Part shown: positions 9,211-19,481 of the stretch, one piece after another
How positions within the stretch are numbered: position 1 is the stretch's first letter
Layout of the letters: the number at the start of each line of letters is the position of its first letter
Source: Fimbriimonadaceae bacterium
Lineage (GTDB): Bacteria > Armatimonadota > Fimbriimonadia > Fimbriimonadales > Fimbriimonadaceae
DNA length: 64,000 bases
NCBI GenBank assembly: GCA_024710805.1
Contig: JANJUB010000169.1
Span: forward strand, 1-64,000
Reading direction: 5' to 3'
Made by a program: the position numbers and the translations under genes
Notes under the pieces: generated by a model
What the model was told of the DNA's origin: nothing
Database searches by the model: none
Seen by the model: the letters and a program-made list of their open reading frames with translations, nothing else

Positions 9211-10242
9211 TCAGCCTCCCCGCTTCTTGACCGGCTTCTTGGCCTTGGCTTTGGTCGGCGCGGCGGTCACTGGGGCCTGAACTGGATTCATCACGTGAAC
9301 CACAACGTTGTCGGCGATGTCCACGGTCAGCAGATACTTGCCGTCGGCGGTGAACACCAAGGGTGAACCCACACTTTTCTGCTCGGGAATCGTGGCGACC
9401 GGCTGATAGTTGAACGGATTCCAGACTTTGACCGTGCGATCGCTCGAGGAGGTCACGACCCACCTGCCATTCGGGGAGAAGATCGCATTGACAACCCAAT
9501 CCTCGTGACCCTTAAAGTTCCCGAGCCGCTGCATCGACTTCATATCGAAGAGCGAAGCGTTGTTATCGCGACCGGCACTGAGCCCTCGCGTCGCGGCAGG
9601 ATTGAAGTCGACCGCGAGTGCGCCTTGGCCACCATGGGCCGTCAGCCAGCCGCGCATGGTCTTCTGTTCGGTGTACAGCCGACTGCCTTGCTGGAGAGTT
9701 GCGATACCGACATCGTTGGTCTTACCGATGAACTTGGCACCGTAGTAGTTTGCGCCGTTACCGGGCAGGATAATCCGTTCCCGCTTTAGGTTCTTCAGAT
9801 CCCAGATTTTCACGACGTCGTCGTGGCCGGTGCTCACCAGTTGGTTCGAAGCCGAGTTGAAGTCGAGACACTGGATCGGTCGTGTATGCCCGGAGATTTC
9901 CGCCGTTCGAGCCCAGGTCTTGGTATTCCAAAGATAGATCTTCGCGCGCTCGTCTCCGCTCGCGATGCGCGTGCCGTCCCGACTCCATGCGATGGCCTGG
10001 ACCGGGCGGGTGTGCCCTTGCAGCACCTTGACCGTCTGACGGGTGGCGGCATCGATGATTCGGATGGTGTTGTCCTCCATCCCAAGCGCCACTCGGCTGC
10101 CCGTCGGGGCCGCCGCCATGCTGATCGCGCGAACCCCCAACATCGGACGGCTAGCAGCCATCCCAAACCCAACTGCAACCGGGGCCGGCGTCTGCGAAAC
10201 CCCAGCGAAAGCCAATGCAACTAATGATCCAAGCATAAACAA
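9211..10242 (-). CDS. WD40 repeat protein with signal peptide
   Basis: Repeated 'GHTRPVQAIAWSRDGTRIASGDERAKIYLWN', 'GHEDWVVNAIFSPNGRWVVTSSSDRTVKVWN'. Confidence 0.88.
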   Translation of the reverse strand: MFMLGSLVALAFAGVSQTPAPVAVGFGMAASRPMLGVRAISMAAAPTGSRVALGMEDNTIRIIDAATRQTVKVLQGHTRPVQAIAWSRDGTRIASGDERAKIYLWNTKTWARTAEISGHTRPIQCLDFNSASNQLVSTGHDDVVKIWDLKNLKRERIILPGNGANYYGAKFIGKTNDVGIATLQQGSRLYTEQKTMRGWLTAHGGQGALAVDFNPAATRGLSAGRDNNASLFDMKSMQRLGNFKGHEDWVVNAIFSPNGRWVVTSSSDRTVKVWNPFNYQPVATIPEQKSVGSPLVFTADGKYLLTVDIADNVVVHVMNPVQAPVTAAPTKAKAKKPVKKRGG

Positions 10243-10303
10243 CAGCCCTCCATGACCAGCCTTTCTACGGCCAATCGTTGGACGAGTGCTCCCATGATTC
10301 GTT

Positions 10304-11404
10304 TCAGAAGAGCGCCATCGGCATGATCACGCATAGATACGACTCGTCGTCGGTCGGGCGGAACACGGCGGCGCGCGAATTTTCGGTCATTTCGATGCGC
10401 ACCCCGGGACCCTTGACTACGCCGAGCGCGTCGCGGATGAATGTGCCGTTGAACGCGATCTCGATGTCTCCATTCTGCGGCAACATCGTGACCTGCTCCT
10501 TGGCCTCGCCCCGCTCGTCCGATCGCGCGGTGAGCAACAGCTGATCGCCGTTGCCGCTCATGCGGATGCGGAAAGCGTTGTCGCGAGCCAGAATGAGGAC
10601 ACGCTTGACGCGCTCCTGCAGCTGATCGACCTCGACGCGCCACGCGCGGGTGAACTCTGATGGAACCACTCGCTCCCAGTTCGGGTACGTGCCCGCCAGC
10701 AACTGGGATACGATGCGCGCGCCGGAGGACTCGACGCCGAGGCGCCCGCCGCCGAAGCGGATCGTGACTTCTTCATCGTCGCCGATCGGCAGGTTCTTGA
10801 TCGCGCGCAAGGCGCGCTCCGGAACAACCGCGGTGATGTTCGAACCGATCCCTTCTTGTGCGACTCGCTTTACTGCGAGGCGGTGCGTATCGGTCGCGAC
10901 CAGGGTCAGGGTGGTGCCGTCGTACTGGAACAGGACACCCGTCAGAATCGGGCGGTGGGAGTCGGTCGAGACGGCGAACAGCACGCTGTCGACCGCGTCC
11001 TTGAACATGCCCATCTTGAGGGTGAGTTCGCCCTCGCCGCCGAAACTCGGCGCTTCGGGGAAGTCGCTAGGCTCGTGAGTGAGCACTCGGTACTCCGACG
11101 CGCCCTGCTTGAGCAGCATGCCCTGGGTATCCGAGGTTTGCAGCTGAATGTCTCCGTCGGGGAGGTTGCTGACGAGGTCGTTGATCAACTTGGCAGGCAC
11201 GCAGATGGCGCCCTCCTCATCGGTCATGCACGGCACACGCCGCTCGACCCACATCTCACCATCGCAGCCAAGAACACGCATACCGGTGGCATCAGCCTCC
11301 AGCTTCAGGTTCTGAAGGATCGCGATCGGCGAGCGGCCGCTCGCCGCGGCATTGGCGGCGCTTACCGCCTCAAACAACTCCTTGCGGGGACAATCAACTC
11401 TCAT
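10304..11404 (-). CDS. dnaN: DNA polymerase III subunit beta (sliding clamp)
   Basis: 'MRVDCPRKELFEAVSAANAA', 'DTHRLAVKRV', C-terminal 'YLCVIMPMALF'. Confidence 0.94.
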   Translation of the reverse strand: MRVDCPRKELFEAVSAANAAASGRSPIAILQNLKLEADATGMRVLGCDGEMWVERRVPCMTDEEGAICVPAKLINDLVSNLPDGDIQLQTSDTQGMLLKQGASEYRVLTHEPSDFPEAPSFGGEGELTLKMGMFKDAVDSVLFAVSTDSHRPILTGVLFQYDGTTLTLVATDTHRLAVKRVAQEGIGSNITAVVPERALRAIKNLPIGDDEEVTIRFGGGRLGVESSGARIVSQLLAGTYPNWERVVPSEFTRAWRVEVDQLQERVKRVLILARDNAFRIRMSGNGDQLLLTARSDERGEAKEQVTMLPQNGDIEIAFNGTFIRDALGVVKGPGVRIEMTENSRAAVFRPTDDESYLCVIMPMALF

Positions 11405-11406
11405 AT

Positions 11407-11688
11407 TCAGCCTTGAATGGGTAGGTGCAGCTGCAGGTGCGTCGGGTCGGGCGATCGCTGCGCCTCGACTCCCTTCGCGTAAAGCCGCATCAGAACCCGT
11501 TGATAGGATTCTTCGGTGAACTCCGGCGCGGGTTCCGATCGAAGGGCCTCGACCGTTGCGCGCATCGTCAGCATATCCGTCTTCAGTTCCGGATCGGTCA
11601 AAGCGACCGCTTCCAGTTCGGCTTCGAGTTCTTCCGTGAGCTCTTGGCCAGCGTACAGGTCAACCAGTTTTCGGTAAACGTCGTTCAT
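11407..11688 (-). CDS. small protein downstream of and overlapping an ECF sigma gene, possible anti-sigma/regulator
   Basis: ATGA overlap with sigma stop; 'MNDVYRKLVDLYAGQELTEELEAELEAVAL'. Confidence 0.6.
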   Translation of the reverse strand: MNDVYRKLVDLYAGQELTEELEAELEAVALTDPELKTDMLTMRATVEALRSEPAPEFTEESYQRVLMRLYAKGVEAQRSPDPTHLQLHLPIQG

Positions 11689-12230
11689 CTGCGTATCTCC
11701 ATTGCGGCACCGAGCTTGTCTTTCAGAGCTCGACGGCCGCGGTAAAGCCGCGATTTCAGGGCCGGGACGCTGATCTTCAGCACCTCGGCGGCTTCTCGCG
11801 CGGGCATGTCCTCCAAATCGCAGAGGACCAAGGGGTCGCGGTACTCGATCGGCAGGTCTTGGAGAGCCTGCTGCACCGTAACGCGCAAGGTGGTTCGCTC
11901 CTCCGACCCGCTGTATTGGGCGTCGGCCGGGAGTTCGAGCAGCTTGTGCTGGCGCAGTTTGTCGATACACAGGTTGCGGGCGATGCGGAAGAGCCACGTC
12001 CTGAAGGCCCCGTCCGCACGCAACTCAGAGGACCGCCGCAAGACCCTGAGAAAGGTCTCCGACGTTGCATCCTCGGCATCGCTGCGATTGCCCAACATCC
12101 GATACGTGTATCGGAAGATTCGATCACCGTACATCTCATAGATGCCGCCCAACGCGTTGGGATCGCCCTTAGCAAGGGCGTCCAACCAGCGCTTCTCCGC
12201 TTGTGAGTCTCGCAAGGCGTCATTCGGCAT
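11685..12230 (-). CDS. ECF RNA polymerase sigma factor
   Basis: 'YTYRMLGNRSDAEDATSETFLRVLRR', 'LPIEYRDPLVLCDLEDMPAREAAEVLKISVPALKSRLYRGRRAL'. Confidence 0.92.
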   Translation of the reverse strand: MPNDALRDSQAEKRWLDALAKGDPNALGGIYEMYGDRIFRYTYRMLGNRSDAEDATSETFLRVLRRSSELRADGAFRTWLFRIARNLCIDKLRQHKLLELPADAQYSGSEERTTLRVTVQQALQDLPIEYRDPLVLCDLEDMPAREAAEVLKISVPALKSRLYRGRRALKDKLGAAMEIRR

Positions 12231-12352
12231 AGGGAAAGACGGACGCACCCTTCCGATGGATGCGCGGGCCGTATTTTACACACGTGGGACGCCCGCGGTT
12301 CTCCGGATGGGCGTGATTCTCGCGAATCTGTCAAACCTGATGCCGCGAATCC

Positions 12353-12823
12353 TCAGAACTTGCCGGATCGCAGGCGCTCGACCTCGCGCCGAGCATCGTC
12401 CTTAGCGAGCTGCTGTCGCTTGTCATACTGCTTCTTTCCGCGGGCGAGTGCGATTTCGACCTTGACTCGTCCGTTCTTGAAGTAGATGCGCGTCGGCACA
12501 ATCGTCAGGCCTTTTTCCAAGGCGCGTCGGTCGATGAGCGCAATCTCTTTGGCATGAAGCAGGAGCTTGCGATCGCGGCGTCGCTCCGGCTTGTAGGCGG
12601 TCGCGTGTTCGTAGGGTTCGATGTCGAGCTCCATCAGCCACGCTTCGCCGTTGTGGAAGCGCACGAAGGCATCCACCATGTTCACCCGGCCCAGCCAAAC
12701 GCTCTTGACCTCGGAGCCGACGAGGACGATGCCTGCCTCCCAGGTGTCCATCAACTCGTAGTCGTGCCGCGCTTTGCGGTTCACGATCGAGCGAGGTTCG
12801 TTGCTGGACTTCGACTTTGCCAT
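12353..12823 (-). CDS. smpB: SsrA-binding protein
   Basis: 'NRKARHDYELMDTWEAGIVLVGSEVKSVWLGRVNMVDAFV', 'RKLLLHAKEI'. Confidence 0.95.
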   Translation of the reverse strand: MAKSKSSNEPRSIVNRKARHDYELMDTWEAGIVLVGSEVKSVWLGRVNMVDAFVRFHNGEAWLMELDIEPYEHATAYKPERRRDRKLLLHAKEIALIDRRALEKGLTIVPTRIYFKNGRVKVEIALARGKKQYDKRQQLAKDDARREVERLRSGKF

Positions 12824-12881
12824 GGGCGGAACATTCTACCGTTCGGGGGTGTTATCTCCCGCGTAGGTAGAATTTACGCCC

Positions 12882-13703
12882 ATGAACCGCATTTCCTTCA
12901 TTCTTGCCGCGATCGGACTCGCGGCTGTGCTCTCCGGATGCAAAGGCGGTGATGAAAAGACCACCGAGCAAGGCGCTCAGACAGCCTCCACTGAGAAGCC
13001 GCCTACCGATGGTTTGAAGGAACTCATCAAGGAAGATATCAAGGTGGGCAAAGGCACGCGGTTCTATCCGAACGTGAAGCCGATCGCCCCGGGCGACCTC
13101 GTCTGGGTCATCTACACCGGCAAGTTCAAGGACGGCAAGGTCTTCGATACGAACGATCCCAAGCAGAAGGAAGGTGCCAAGCCGTTCGCGTTCACCGTGG
13201 GCGTCGGCCAAGTCATCAAGGGATGGGATGAAGGCATCATCGGCATGCTTCCCGGCGGAGAGCGGAAGCTCTCGGTGCCGTTCGCGATGGGTTACAACGA
13301 CCGCGAACTGCCCAACATCCCCAAGTATTCGGACCTTTACTTCGACGTCAAGGTCTTGGACTACGTCAAGGCCGAGGAAGAGCGGACCTACGGTGTCTAT
13401 GACCAGAAGAAGGGAACGGGTAAGGTCGTGACCCAGAACAGCGTGGTTCATTTGCACACGGTGATCAGCGACTGCGCGGGCAACTTGATCGAGGACAGCC
13501 GAAAGGCGGGTGACGCGATCAAAGTGACTCTGGGCAAAGAAGAGACCTTCCCGGTCATCGAAGATGGTCTGCTGGGCATGAAAGCCGGCGGTATCCGCGA
13601 GTTGGCGGTGCCTCCGATCCTCGGCTTCAGGACGGATCCTCAGTCGGGCATGGACGCGCAGACCCTGTTCTACGTCACGCTGATCTTGGAAAAGGTCGAG
13701 TAG
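12882..13703 (+). CDS. FKBP-type peptidyl-prolyl isomerase, lipoprotein, two FKBP-like regions
   Basis: Lipobox 'AAVLSGC'; 'GDLVWVIYTGKFKDGKVFDTN...FTVGVGQVIKGWDEGIIGMLPGGERKLSVP' and a second 'EDGLLGMKAGGIRELAVPPILGF'. Confidence 0.88.
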   Translation: MNRISFILAAIGLAAVLSGCKGGDEKTTEQGAQTASTEKPPTDGLKELIKEDIKVGKGTRFYPNVKPIAPGDLVWVIYTGKFKDGKVFDTNDPKQKEGAKPFAFTVGVGQVIKGWDEGIIGMLPGGERKLSVPFAMGYNDRELPNIPKYSDLYFDVKVLDYVKAEEERTYGVYDQKKGTGKVVTQNSVVHLHTVISDCAGNLIEDSRKAGDAIKVTLGKEETFPVIEDGLLGMKAGGIRELAVPPILGFRTDPQSGMDAQTLFYVTLILEKVE

Positions 13704-14226
13704 GCCCCCCCTTACTCGACCTTTCCAACCCGGCTCGAAACTCGTCTTCCAACCCGGCCTCGCGGAGACCGACGCGATCGACCGTCATCTCGTCGGAGCC
13801 GTACTTCACAATCCACGCGTCCTCCGTTTCCAGGGTGATCTCCATGAGCGTCCACGGAATGGTCACGGTCACGCCGTTTTGGTCGGTAACGCCCCAGCGA
13901 TCATCATCAAAGAAGGCCTCATGCATGCCGTCTCCAGACTCGCGGTATTGGCGGTCCATGGCATCCAGCGACTGGTGGTAGTGCACAAAGTAGTAGACCA
14001 ACATTGCACCCGCCGCGAATCCGAAAGGCAGGAAAAGGTAGGCCGTCAGGGGCTGATCGCCAGCAACTTGACGAATCTGGAACGCGAAGATGCTTAACAG
14101 CCCGCCAATGCAGAGCGAGTTGACTACCCACGCCCGAACCCAAGCCCCAAGATTCTCCCTGAGCCGTTGTCGGGCGAGATGTCGGTTGACCTTCCGGCGG
14201 AATCGACTCGTGTATCGGTGCTCCAT
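13675..14226 (-). CDS. YcxB-like membrane protein
   Basis: Two TM segments followed by 'GVTDQNGVTVTIPWTLMEITLETEDAWIV'. Confidence 0.55.
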   Translation of the reverse strand: MEHRYTSRFRRKVNRHLARQRLRENLGAWVRAWVVNSLCIGGLLSIFAFQIRQVAGDQPLTAYLFLPFGFAAGAMLVYYFVHYHQSLDAMDRQYRESGDGMHEAFFDDDRWGVTDQNGVTVTIPWTLMEITLETEDAWIVKYGSDEMTVDRVGLREAGLEDEFRAGLERSSKGGPTRPFPRSA

Positions 14227-14228
14227 CG

Positions 14229-15326
14229 CTAGTCCCTCGTCAACCGTTCAATTCTCGAATCGAGCGCCGGGTGCGAGATGAACGGCTCTTCCCAAGGCAG
14301 CCAACGGTCGGCGATGCCGCCCCGAAGATGGAGCTTGGTTAGCCCGGCGGCAATGGCGTCGGCGGACGTGAGTTCGGCCGCGTACTGGTCGGCCCGATAC
14401 TCGATCGCTTTCTTGGCCCGTGAACTGACGAATCCTCCGATCAACAGTCCGACCCGGCCCGCGAGCACCGCCGCCAAGAACTGGGCGACCGTCAAACTCG
14501 GACCCGAGGCGAGCAGCCCACCGATGAACCCAAGCCAGCCTAATCCGCTGCTCAGCCGGTTCAACTGCTGATAGCGGGGCACGTCGCCGTACTTGAGGTG
14601 CGCCAGTTCGTGCCCGACCACCGCCAGCACCTCTCGTTCCTCAAGGCTTGAAATCGGACCAAACAGAACCACGCGATTGCCCGACAAAGCCATTGCGTTG
14701 AAGAGGTTGCCAGGGACCCACCCTACCCAGCTGACCTTGATCCCCGAGCGCTCGATCAGCGCCCCGATGGCTGGCAGTCGGTCAAGTGCGCTGGGCTTGC
14801 GCGAGAGGTACGCGTAGGCGGCGGCGTTCGCGGCTGACCATGACATCGCGAGGGTGGCCAGGGCGACGATGATCTTGATCTCGAAGGTCGGCAGAAGCGT
14901 CGCCGCAACCAGGGCCACAACCAGCCCCAAGATGATCACTCCCAGAGCGATCCAGCCCACCATCGGATCCGGCTTAACTTCGGAACCGGTTCCCGTGAAA
15001 GGAGCGAGCTTGACGAAGCGGATTTGCCGTACCTTGTCGGCCACCACGATCGCGATCAGGATCATCGCCGCACCGAACACGAGGGTGGCTCGACCCGGCG
15101 GGTCGGCAATCCGGTCGGGAGGCGAGTACACCAGGGCCGCGAGCGTGAACACGGCGAAGCCCAGCTCAAACGCCAGCCGAACCGTACCGATCCTCGACCA
15201 AGTAAGCCAAATCCGCTTGAATCCAGCCGACGGGTCGCTGTCTGCGGCCACGGGAAACTGGCGCAAGTAGATGCACGCCATGACGCCGGCGAGACTCGCG
15301 GCCGCAAGCAACTCCCAGTAAATCAC
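14229..15326 (-). CDS. M48 family membrane metallopeptidase (HtpX-like)
   Basis: '[17 protein letters not shown]' HExxH; GTG start inferred at 15326. Confidence 0.88.
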   Translation of the reverse strand: MIYWELLAAASLAGVMACIYLRQFPVAADSDPSAGFKRIWLTWSRIGTVRLAFELGFAVFTLAALVYSPPDRIADPPGRATLVFGAAMILIAIVVADKVRQIRFVKLAPFTGTGSEVKPDPMVGWIALGVIILGLVVALVAATLLPTFEIKIIVALATLAMSWSAANAAAYAYLSRKPSALDRLPAIGALIERSGIKVSWVGWVPGNLFNAMALSGNRVVLFGPISSLEEREVLAVVGHELAHLKYGDVPRYQQLNRLSSGLGWLGFIGGLLASGPSLTVAQFLAAVLAGRVGLLIGGFVSSRAKKAIEYRADQYAAELTSADAIAAGLTKLHLRGGIADRWLPWEEPFISHPALDSRIERLTRD

Positions 15327-15402
15327 CCCGCCAGTATAGGTCTCCAAAGGGCATGATTGACGATTCGTGCCCGCTAAAAGTCGCACGGAAATGTGGAAAA
15401 CG

Positions 15403-15432
15403 TCGAAATCGGAAGGCCCGACGGACTATAAT
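15403..15432 (+). promoter_or_regulatory. putative housekeeping promoter for ftsZ (TCGAAA - N18 - TATAAT)
   Basis: Perfect TATAAT at 15427-15432, 32 nt before the GTG start. Confidence 0.55.
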
Positions 15433-15463
15433 CCAGATTCGCGCCTGGCGTGAGAGGTTTATT

Positions 15464-16687
15464 GTGAGCAATCAGAATGCAGTGATCAAGGTCGTTGGCG
15501 TAGGCGGCGGCGGTTCGAATGCGGTGAATCGGATGATCGAGGCCGCCATTCAAGGCGTCGAGTTCATCGCGATGAACACCGACATTCAAGTGTTGGACCT
15601 GAGTGCGGCCGCCAAGAAGGTGCAGCTCGGTCTTAACCTCACCCGCGGGCTCGGCGCGGGCGGTAATCCTGAGATCGGCAAGTCGGCCGCTGAGGAGAGC
15701 AAGAACGAGATCCGCAAGGTGCTCGAGGGAGCAGACATGGTATTCATCACCGCCGGTATGGGCGGTGGCACGGGCACGGGCGCGGCTCCCGTCGTCGCTG
15801 ACCTCGCTCGCGAGATCGGCGCGTTGACCGTTGCCGTCATCACCCGTCCCTTCGGCTTCGAAGGTCCGAAGCGCTCGCGCATGGCCGAGAACGGCGTGAC
15901 CAGCCTGATGGGCCGCGTCGATACCATCATCACGATTCCCAACGACAAGCTGCTTCATGTGGTCGAGCGACGCACGACCCTTAAAGAAGCCTTCCGCGTC
16001 GCGGACGACGTCCTTCGCCAGGGTGTGCAGGGCATCAGCGACATCATCACGATTCCCGGCCAAATCAACGTCGACTTCGCCGATGTCCGTGCGGTCATGT
16101 CCAGCGCTGGCCCGGCGCTGATGGGTATCGGCTACGGTGTGGGCGATCAGCGCGCGCTCCAGGCCGCTCAGGGCGCGACGAACAGTCCGCTTCTTGAGCA
16201 GACCATCCACGGCGCGAAGGGTCTTCTCGTGAACATCACGAGCAGCGAGGACTTGACACTCACCGAGACTTCAGAGGCCATGGCCTACATCCAGAGCCTT
16301 TGCGACGTCGATGACGCCAATATCTTCTTCGGTACGGTCGTCGATCCGGAAATGGACGGTTCGGTTCGAATCACCGTGCTGGCTACGGGATTCAACCCGT
16401 ACTCGTCGGAAGGTCGCCGCGTCGCCGAGGCCACGTACTCGGCTCCGGTCGAGACACCGACGCCGGTAGCGACATCCGAGCCGGGTACTCCGACTCAGGT
16501 GACTCCTCCGGGTCCGCTGCCGCGCGTAGACGCCCGAAAGCCGTTCGTGTTCCCCCCGGTGAACATCACGGGCAGCGATCGCGCTGCGAACCGCACGGGC
16601 CAACAGGATCCGAGCGAAGTCTACGATGAGAGCGAGATCGATATCCCCGCGTTCATCCGCGAGCACCGCAAGCGCCAGGGCTCGTAA
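15464..16687 (+). CDS. ftsZ: cell division protein FtsZ
   Basis: '[13 protein letters not shown]', '[15 protein letters not shown]' tubulin signature; GTG start. Confidence 0.96.
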   Translation: MSNQNAVIKVVGVGGGGSNAVNRMIEAAIQGVEFIAMNTDIQVLDLSAAAKKVQLGLNLTRGLGAGGNPEIGKSAAEESKNEIRKVLEGADMVFITAGMGGGTGTGAAPVVADLAREIGALTVAVITRPFGFEGPKRSRMAENGVTSLMGRVDTIITIPNDKLLHVVERRTTLKEAFRVADDVLRQGVQGISDIITIPGQINVDFADVRAVMSSAGPALMGIGYGVGDQRALQAAQGATNSPLLEQTIHGAKGLLVNITSSEDLTLTETSEAMAYIQSLCDVDDANIFFGTVVDPEMDGSVRITVLATGFNPYSSEGRRVAEATYSAPVETPTPVATSEPGTPTQVTPPGPLPRVDARKPFVFPPVNITGSDRAANRTGQQDPSEVYDESEIDIPAFIREHRKRQGS

Positions 16688-16696
16688 CGCACGTTT

Positions 16697-16737
16697 GAAG
16701 AGGGGCCCCACGACGATGGTCGTGGGGCCTCTCTTTT
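16697..16737 (+). terminator. rho-independent terminator downstream of ftsZ
   Basis: gaggggccccacgac-gatg-gtcgtggggcctctc followed by TTTT. Confidence 0.88.
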
Positions 16738-17545
16738 ATGCGTCCATCGCGGCTTCGATGGTTGCGTAGGTGAGTCCCAAGCTCTCCAACACGTAGGCGG
16801 CAAGCGACTCTCCTCGGTGCAGGATTGCCAGCACGAAGTGGTCGCCCGTCAACACCGCGTCCTTGCGGTCGGCCGCGATGCCCTGAGCATGCACCAGCAG
16901 TTCGGCAAACGTGATCTCGGTATCGAACCGGATATCGGTCTCAAGCAGCGCGTCGATCGTCCACGCCTGGATTCCCCGGTCGGCCAGAACGAAGCCCAGG
17001 CCGGGCGGCATGTCCGCGAGGATGAGTCCCAGGAGGAGTTCGGTGGCGTTGGTATCAAGTGCGTCCTCGGTTTCCTCCACCAGAGCATCGAGTGCCGAGC
17101 CCGCATCCTCCTTCAACATCGTCGGCAACAGAGAGCGGAGGTCATCGAGCGGAACGCCCAACTGGCTCAGGACCCGAGCGGCGAAACCGGCATCTTCGCG
17201 CCGCAATCCGAGCAGCAAGTGCTCCGTCCCAATGTAGTTGTGGCGGAGGGCCTTGGCCTCGTCGTAAGCGAGGTCGATCACGCGCTTGGCGCGCGGAGTC
17301 AGGGTCATCTCTTGCCGAACTTCGGCCTCCACGGCGCTACCCCCGGCGCTTTCTTCGATCATCTGGCGGATGGCTTGCGGGTCGATACCCAGCGCGAGCA
17401 GCATTTTGACTGCCGTGCAATCCTCGACATCGAGGAGCCCAAGCAGAAGGTGTTCGGTGCTGACATAGGCTTGTCCCAGCCGCTGCGCGTGTTCCTGCGC
17501 GAAGAACACGGACTGACGCGCGTTCTCGGTGAATCGTTGCCACAT
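16736..17545 (-). CDS. stand-alone Clp N-domain (ClpC/ClpA-type) protein without AAA+ module
   Basis: 'FTENARQSVFFAQEHAQRLGQAYVSTEHLLLGLL' and 'LTPRAKRVIDLAYDEAKALRHNYIGTEHLLLGL'; no Walker motifs before stop. Confidence 0.85.
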   Translation of the reverse strand: MWQRFTENARQSVFFAQEHAQRLGQAYVSTEHLLLGLLDVEDCTAVKMLLALGIDPQAIRQMIEESAGGSAVEAEVRQEMTLTPRAKRVIDLAYDEAKALRHNYIGTEHLLLGLRREDAGFAARVLSQLGVPLDDLRSLLPTMLKEDAGSALDALVEETEDALDTNATELLLGLILADMPPGLGFVLADRGIQAWTIDALLETDIRFDTEITFAELLVHAQGIAADRKDAVLTGDHFVLAILHRGESLAAYVLESLGLTYATIEAAMDA

Positions 17546-17756
17546 GGCGGTAAGTATAGGTTGGGCGGCGGATCGACGGCCCGCTCCAAGAGACTCAGCG
17601 GGGGATACCAACAAAGAAGAATCCACGCGCATCCACGAGCCAGACTCAAATCGCCAAATCCTTTGGGTCGTTCGGCACGTCTACGCCATCAGAGAGTGTA
17701 TGCTCTTCATTGGCGGACCCACGGGTCCGACCTTTTCAAGGAGGAACCGAAAGAGA

Positions 17757-18275
17757 ATGAATCGAAAGATTCTCGCAACCGTAATGGGATTCGCAGCCAT
17801 CATGATGGCTGTTCCCGCGGCCGCGCAGACGACGAAGCCCATGGGCCTCTCCATCCGCGCCGGTCTCGTGTTTCCCACCAGCGGCTATGGCCGGAGCGTA
17901 GGCAAGAACTGGTTCGGCGTAGGCGGCGAGTTCAAGATCCAAGACGCGAACTTCGGAACAATGGATAGAAGTTCGACGGGAATGATCACGATCTCAGCTG
18001 ACTACTACGGCAAGGGTGAAGCTAGCGCGGTCCCGGTCCTCGTCAACTACGTGGGCACCAACAAGGAGTTCTACTACTCGTTGGGTGCTGGTCTCGCGAT
18101 CACTCGTGATCGCAATGCGGGTAACAGCCGCAACAAGACCAACTTCGCCTACTCGTTCGGTCTGGGATACAACTTCCAGTCCGGCACCAACCCGCTGTTC
18201 GTCGAGGGACGTTTCTTCGGCAATAGCAACAGCAACCTGAACGGCATCGGCGTCTACGTGGGCGTCCGACTGTAA
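17757..18275 (+). CDS. secreted outer-membrane beta-barrel-like protein
   Basis: Signal peptide 'MNRKILATVMGFAAIMMAVPAAAQ', alternating aromatic strands, C-terminal 'GIGVYVGVRL'. Confidence 0.65.
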   Translation: MNRKILATVMGFAAIMMAVPAAAQTTKPMGLSIRAGLVFPTSGYGRSVGKNWFGVGGEFKIQDANFGTMDRSSTGMITISADYYGKGEASAVPVLVNYVGTNKEFYYSLGAGLAITRDRNAGNSRNKTNFAYSFGLGYNFQSGTNPLFVEGRFFGNSNSNLNGIGVYVGVRL

Positions 18276-18288
18276 GGACAGGAATTCT

Positions 18289-18330
18289 GGCCGTCATCGC
18301 CTGTGCCTAGCGGGTGATGGCGGCCTTTTT
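18289..18330 (+). terminator. rho-independent terminator
   Basis: ggccgtcatcgcc ... gggtgatggcggcc followed by TTTTT. Confidence 0.85.
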
Positions 18331-18398
18331 CGTATGTGGTCAGAACGAGACCGTTCCTCGACATTCCACATTCGACATCCAACATCCCGACCGCTAGT

Positions 18399-18425
18399 GA
18401 ACTTTCCAACCTGCCTTGCGTCGTA
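18399..18425 (+). promoter_or_regulatory. putative ECF-sigma promoter (GAAC-N16-CGTCGTA) ahead of ECF sigma gene
   Basis: GAAC at 18399-18402 and CGTCGTA at 18419-18425, 16-nt spacer. Confidence 0.5.
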
Positions 18426-18435
18426 ACGCACAGAT

Positions 18436-19062
18436 ATGGCAATGTCCATCGGAGCACCGGTCCTGAGCATGAAACGCACCGATCCGGCCACCGAACTCGC
18501 GTTGATCGAACGGTGTCGCCGGCAGGATGCGGAAGCGTTCGCGCGAATCGTCGACGCCTATCAGGCTCGCGTCTTCGGTTTTGTGCGCCGGATGGTCATC
18601 GACACCGACGAGGCGGCGGATATCGCCCAGGAGGTGTTCATCCGCGCTTACCAGTCTTTTGGCCGGTTTGATGGCCGTTCCTCGCTCCGCACCTGGCTTT
18701 TTCGCATCGCCCACAACCTTTGCGTTGACCGCGCACGCCGACTGGGTCGTGCGCCCGAGCGAACCACTCTCGACGCCGGCGGAGCTGACGAGGAAGCGGC
18801 TATGGACATCCCCGATCAGCGCTGGGATCCTCAGACGATCGTTCTCAACGACGAACTGATCTCCGTCATCGAGTCCGCCCTCTCCACGATGAGCGAGAAA
18901 CTGCGAAGCGTCTTGCTCCTGCATGACAAAGAGGATTTCGCCTATGACGAGATCGCTCAAGCGCTCGATGTGCCGATCGGCACGGTGAAGAGCCGGCTCT
19001 TTCTGGCACGAGCCCACCTGCAGAAGGCCGTGGGCACCTATTTGGATGGAGAATCGCTATGA
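18436..19062 (+). CDS. ECF RNA polymerase sigma factor
   Basis: 'FVRRMVIDTDEAADIAQEVFIRAYQSFGRFDGRSSLRTWLFRIAHNLCVDRAR', 'DKEDFAYDEIAQALDVPIGTVKSRLFLARAHLQ'. Confidence 0.94.
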   Translation: MAMSIGAPVLSMKRTDPATELALIERCRRQDAEAFARIVDAYQARVFGFVRRMVIDTDEAADIAQEVFIRAYQSFGRFDGRSSLRTWLFRIAHNLCVDRARRLGRAPERTTLDAGGADEEAAMDIPDQRWDPQTIVLNDELISVIESALSTMSEKLRSVLLLHDKEDFAYDEIAQALDVPIGTVKSRLFLARAHLQKAVGTYLDGESL

Positions 19063-19481
19063 AGAAGCACGACCCGACACCCGATCCGCTGGACCGCGAA
19101 GATTTGAACCAGATCGGCGGGTGGATTAAGGATCTCCCGGAAGATGAGCCGAGCATGGCGTGGCGCGCGGAACTAAACGCTCGTCTTGAAGCTCTGGCTC
19201 CCGCGCCGCAGCGTGTGCCTTGGTGGCGTAGTCGTCTCGTGTGGAGTTCGACCGCCAGCCTCGCTGCGATGAGCGCCCTAGCGGTGTTCGTCTTGCGTCC
19301 GACTGCGACGCCCGAGCGGGTGGACCTAGGTGGACTGACCGCGGCCGCGATCGTCAACGCCCACGTCGAGTCGGTCACGCGCCACGATTTGGGGCTGGCC
19401 ACGGCCACCGACTTAAAGGCGGACCAAGGTGCCCCCGAACCGCATTACGACTGGGACGTCGTCGATTTGGACTTGCTATGA
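19059..19481 (+). CDS. putative anti-sigma factor
   Basis: ATGA overlap with sigma gene; single TM 'LVWSSTASLAAMSALAVFVL'. Confidence 0.65.
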   Translation: MKKHDPTPDPLDREDLNQIGGWIKDLPEDEPSMAWRAELNARLEALAPAPQRVPWWRSRLVWSSTASLAAMSALAVFVLRPTATPERVDLGGLTAAAIVNAHVESVTRHDLGLATATDLKADQGAPEPHYDWDVVDLDLL

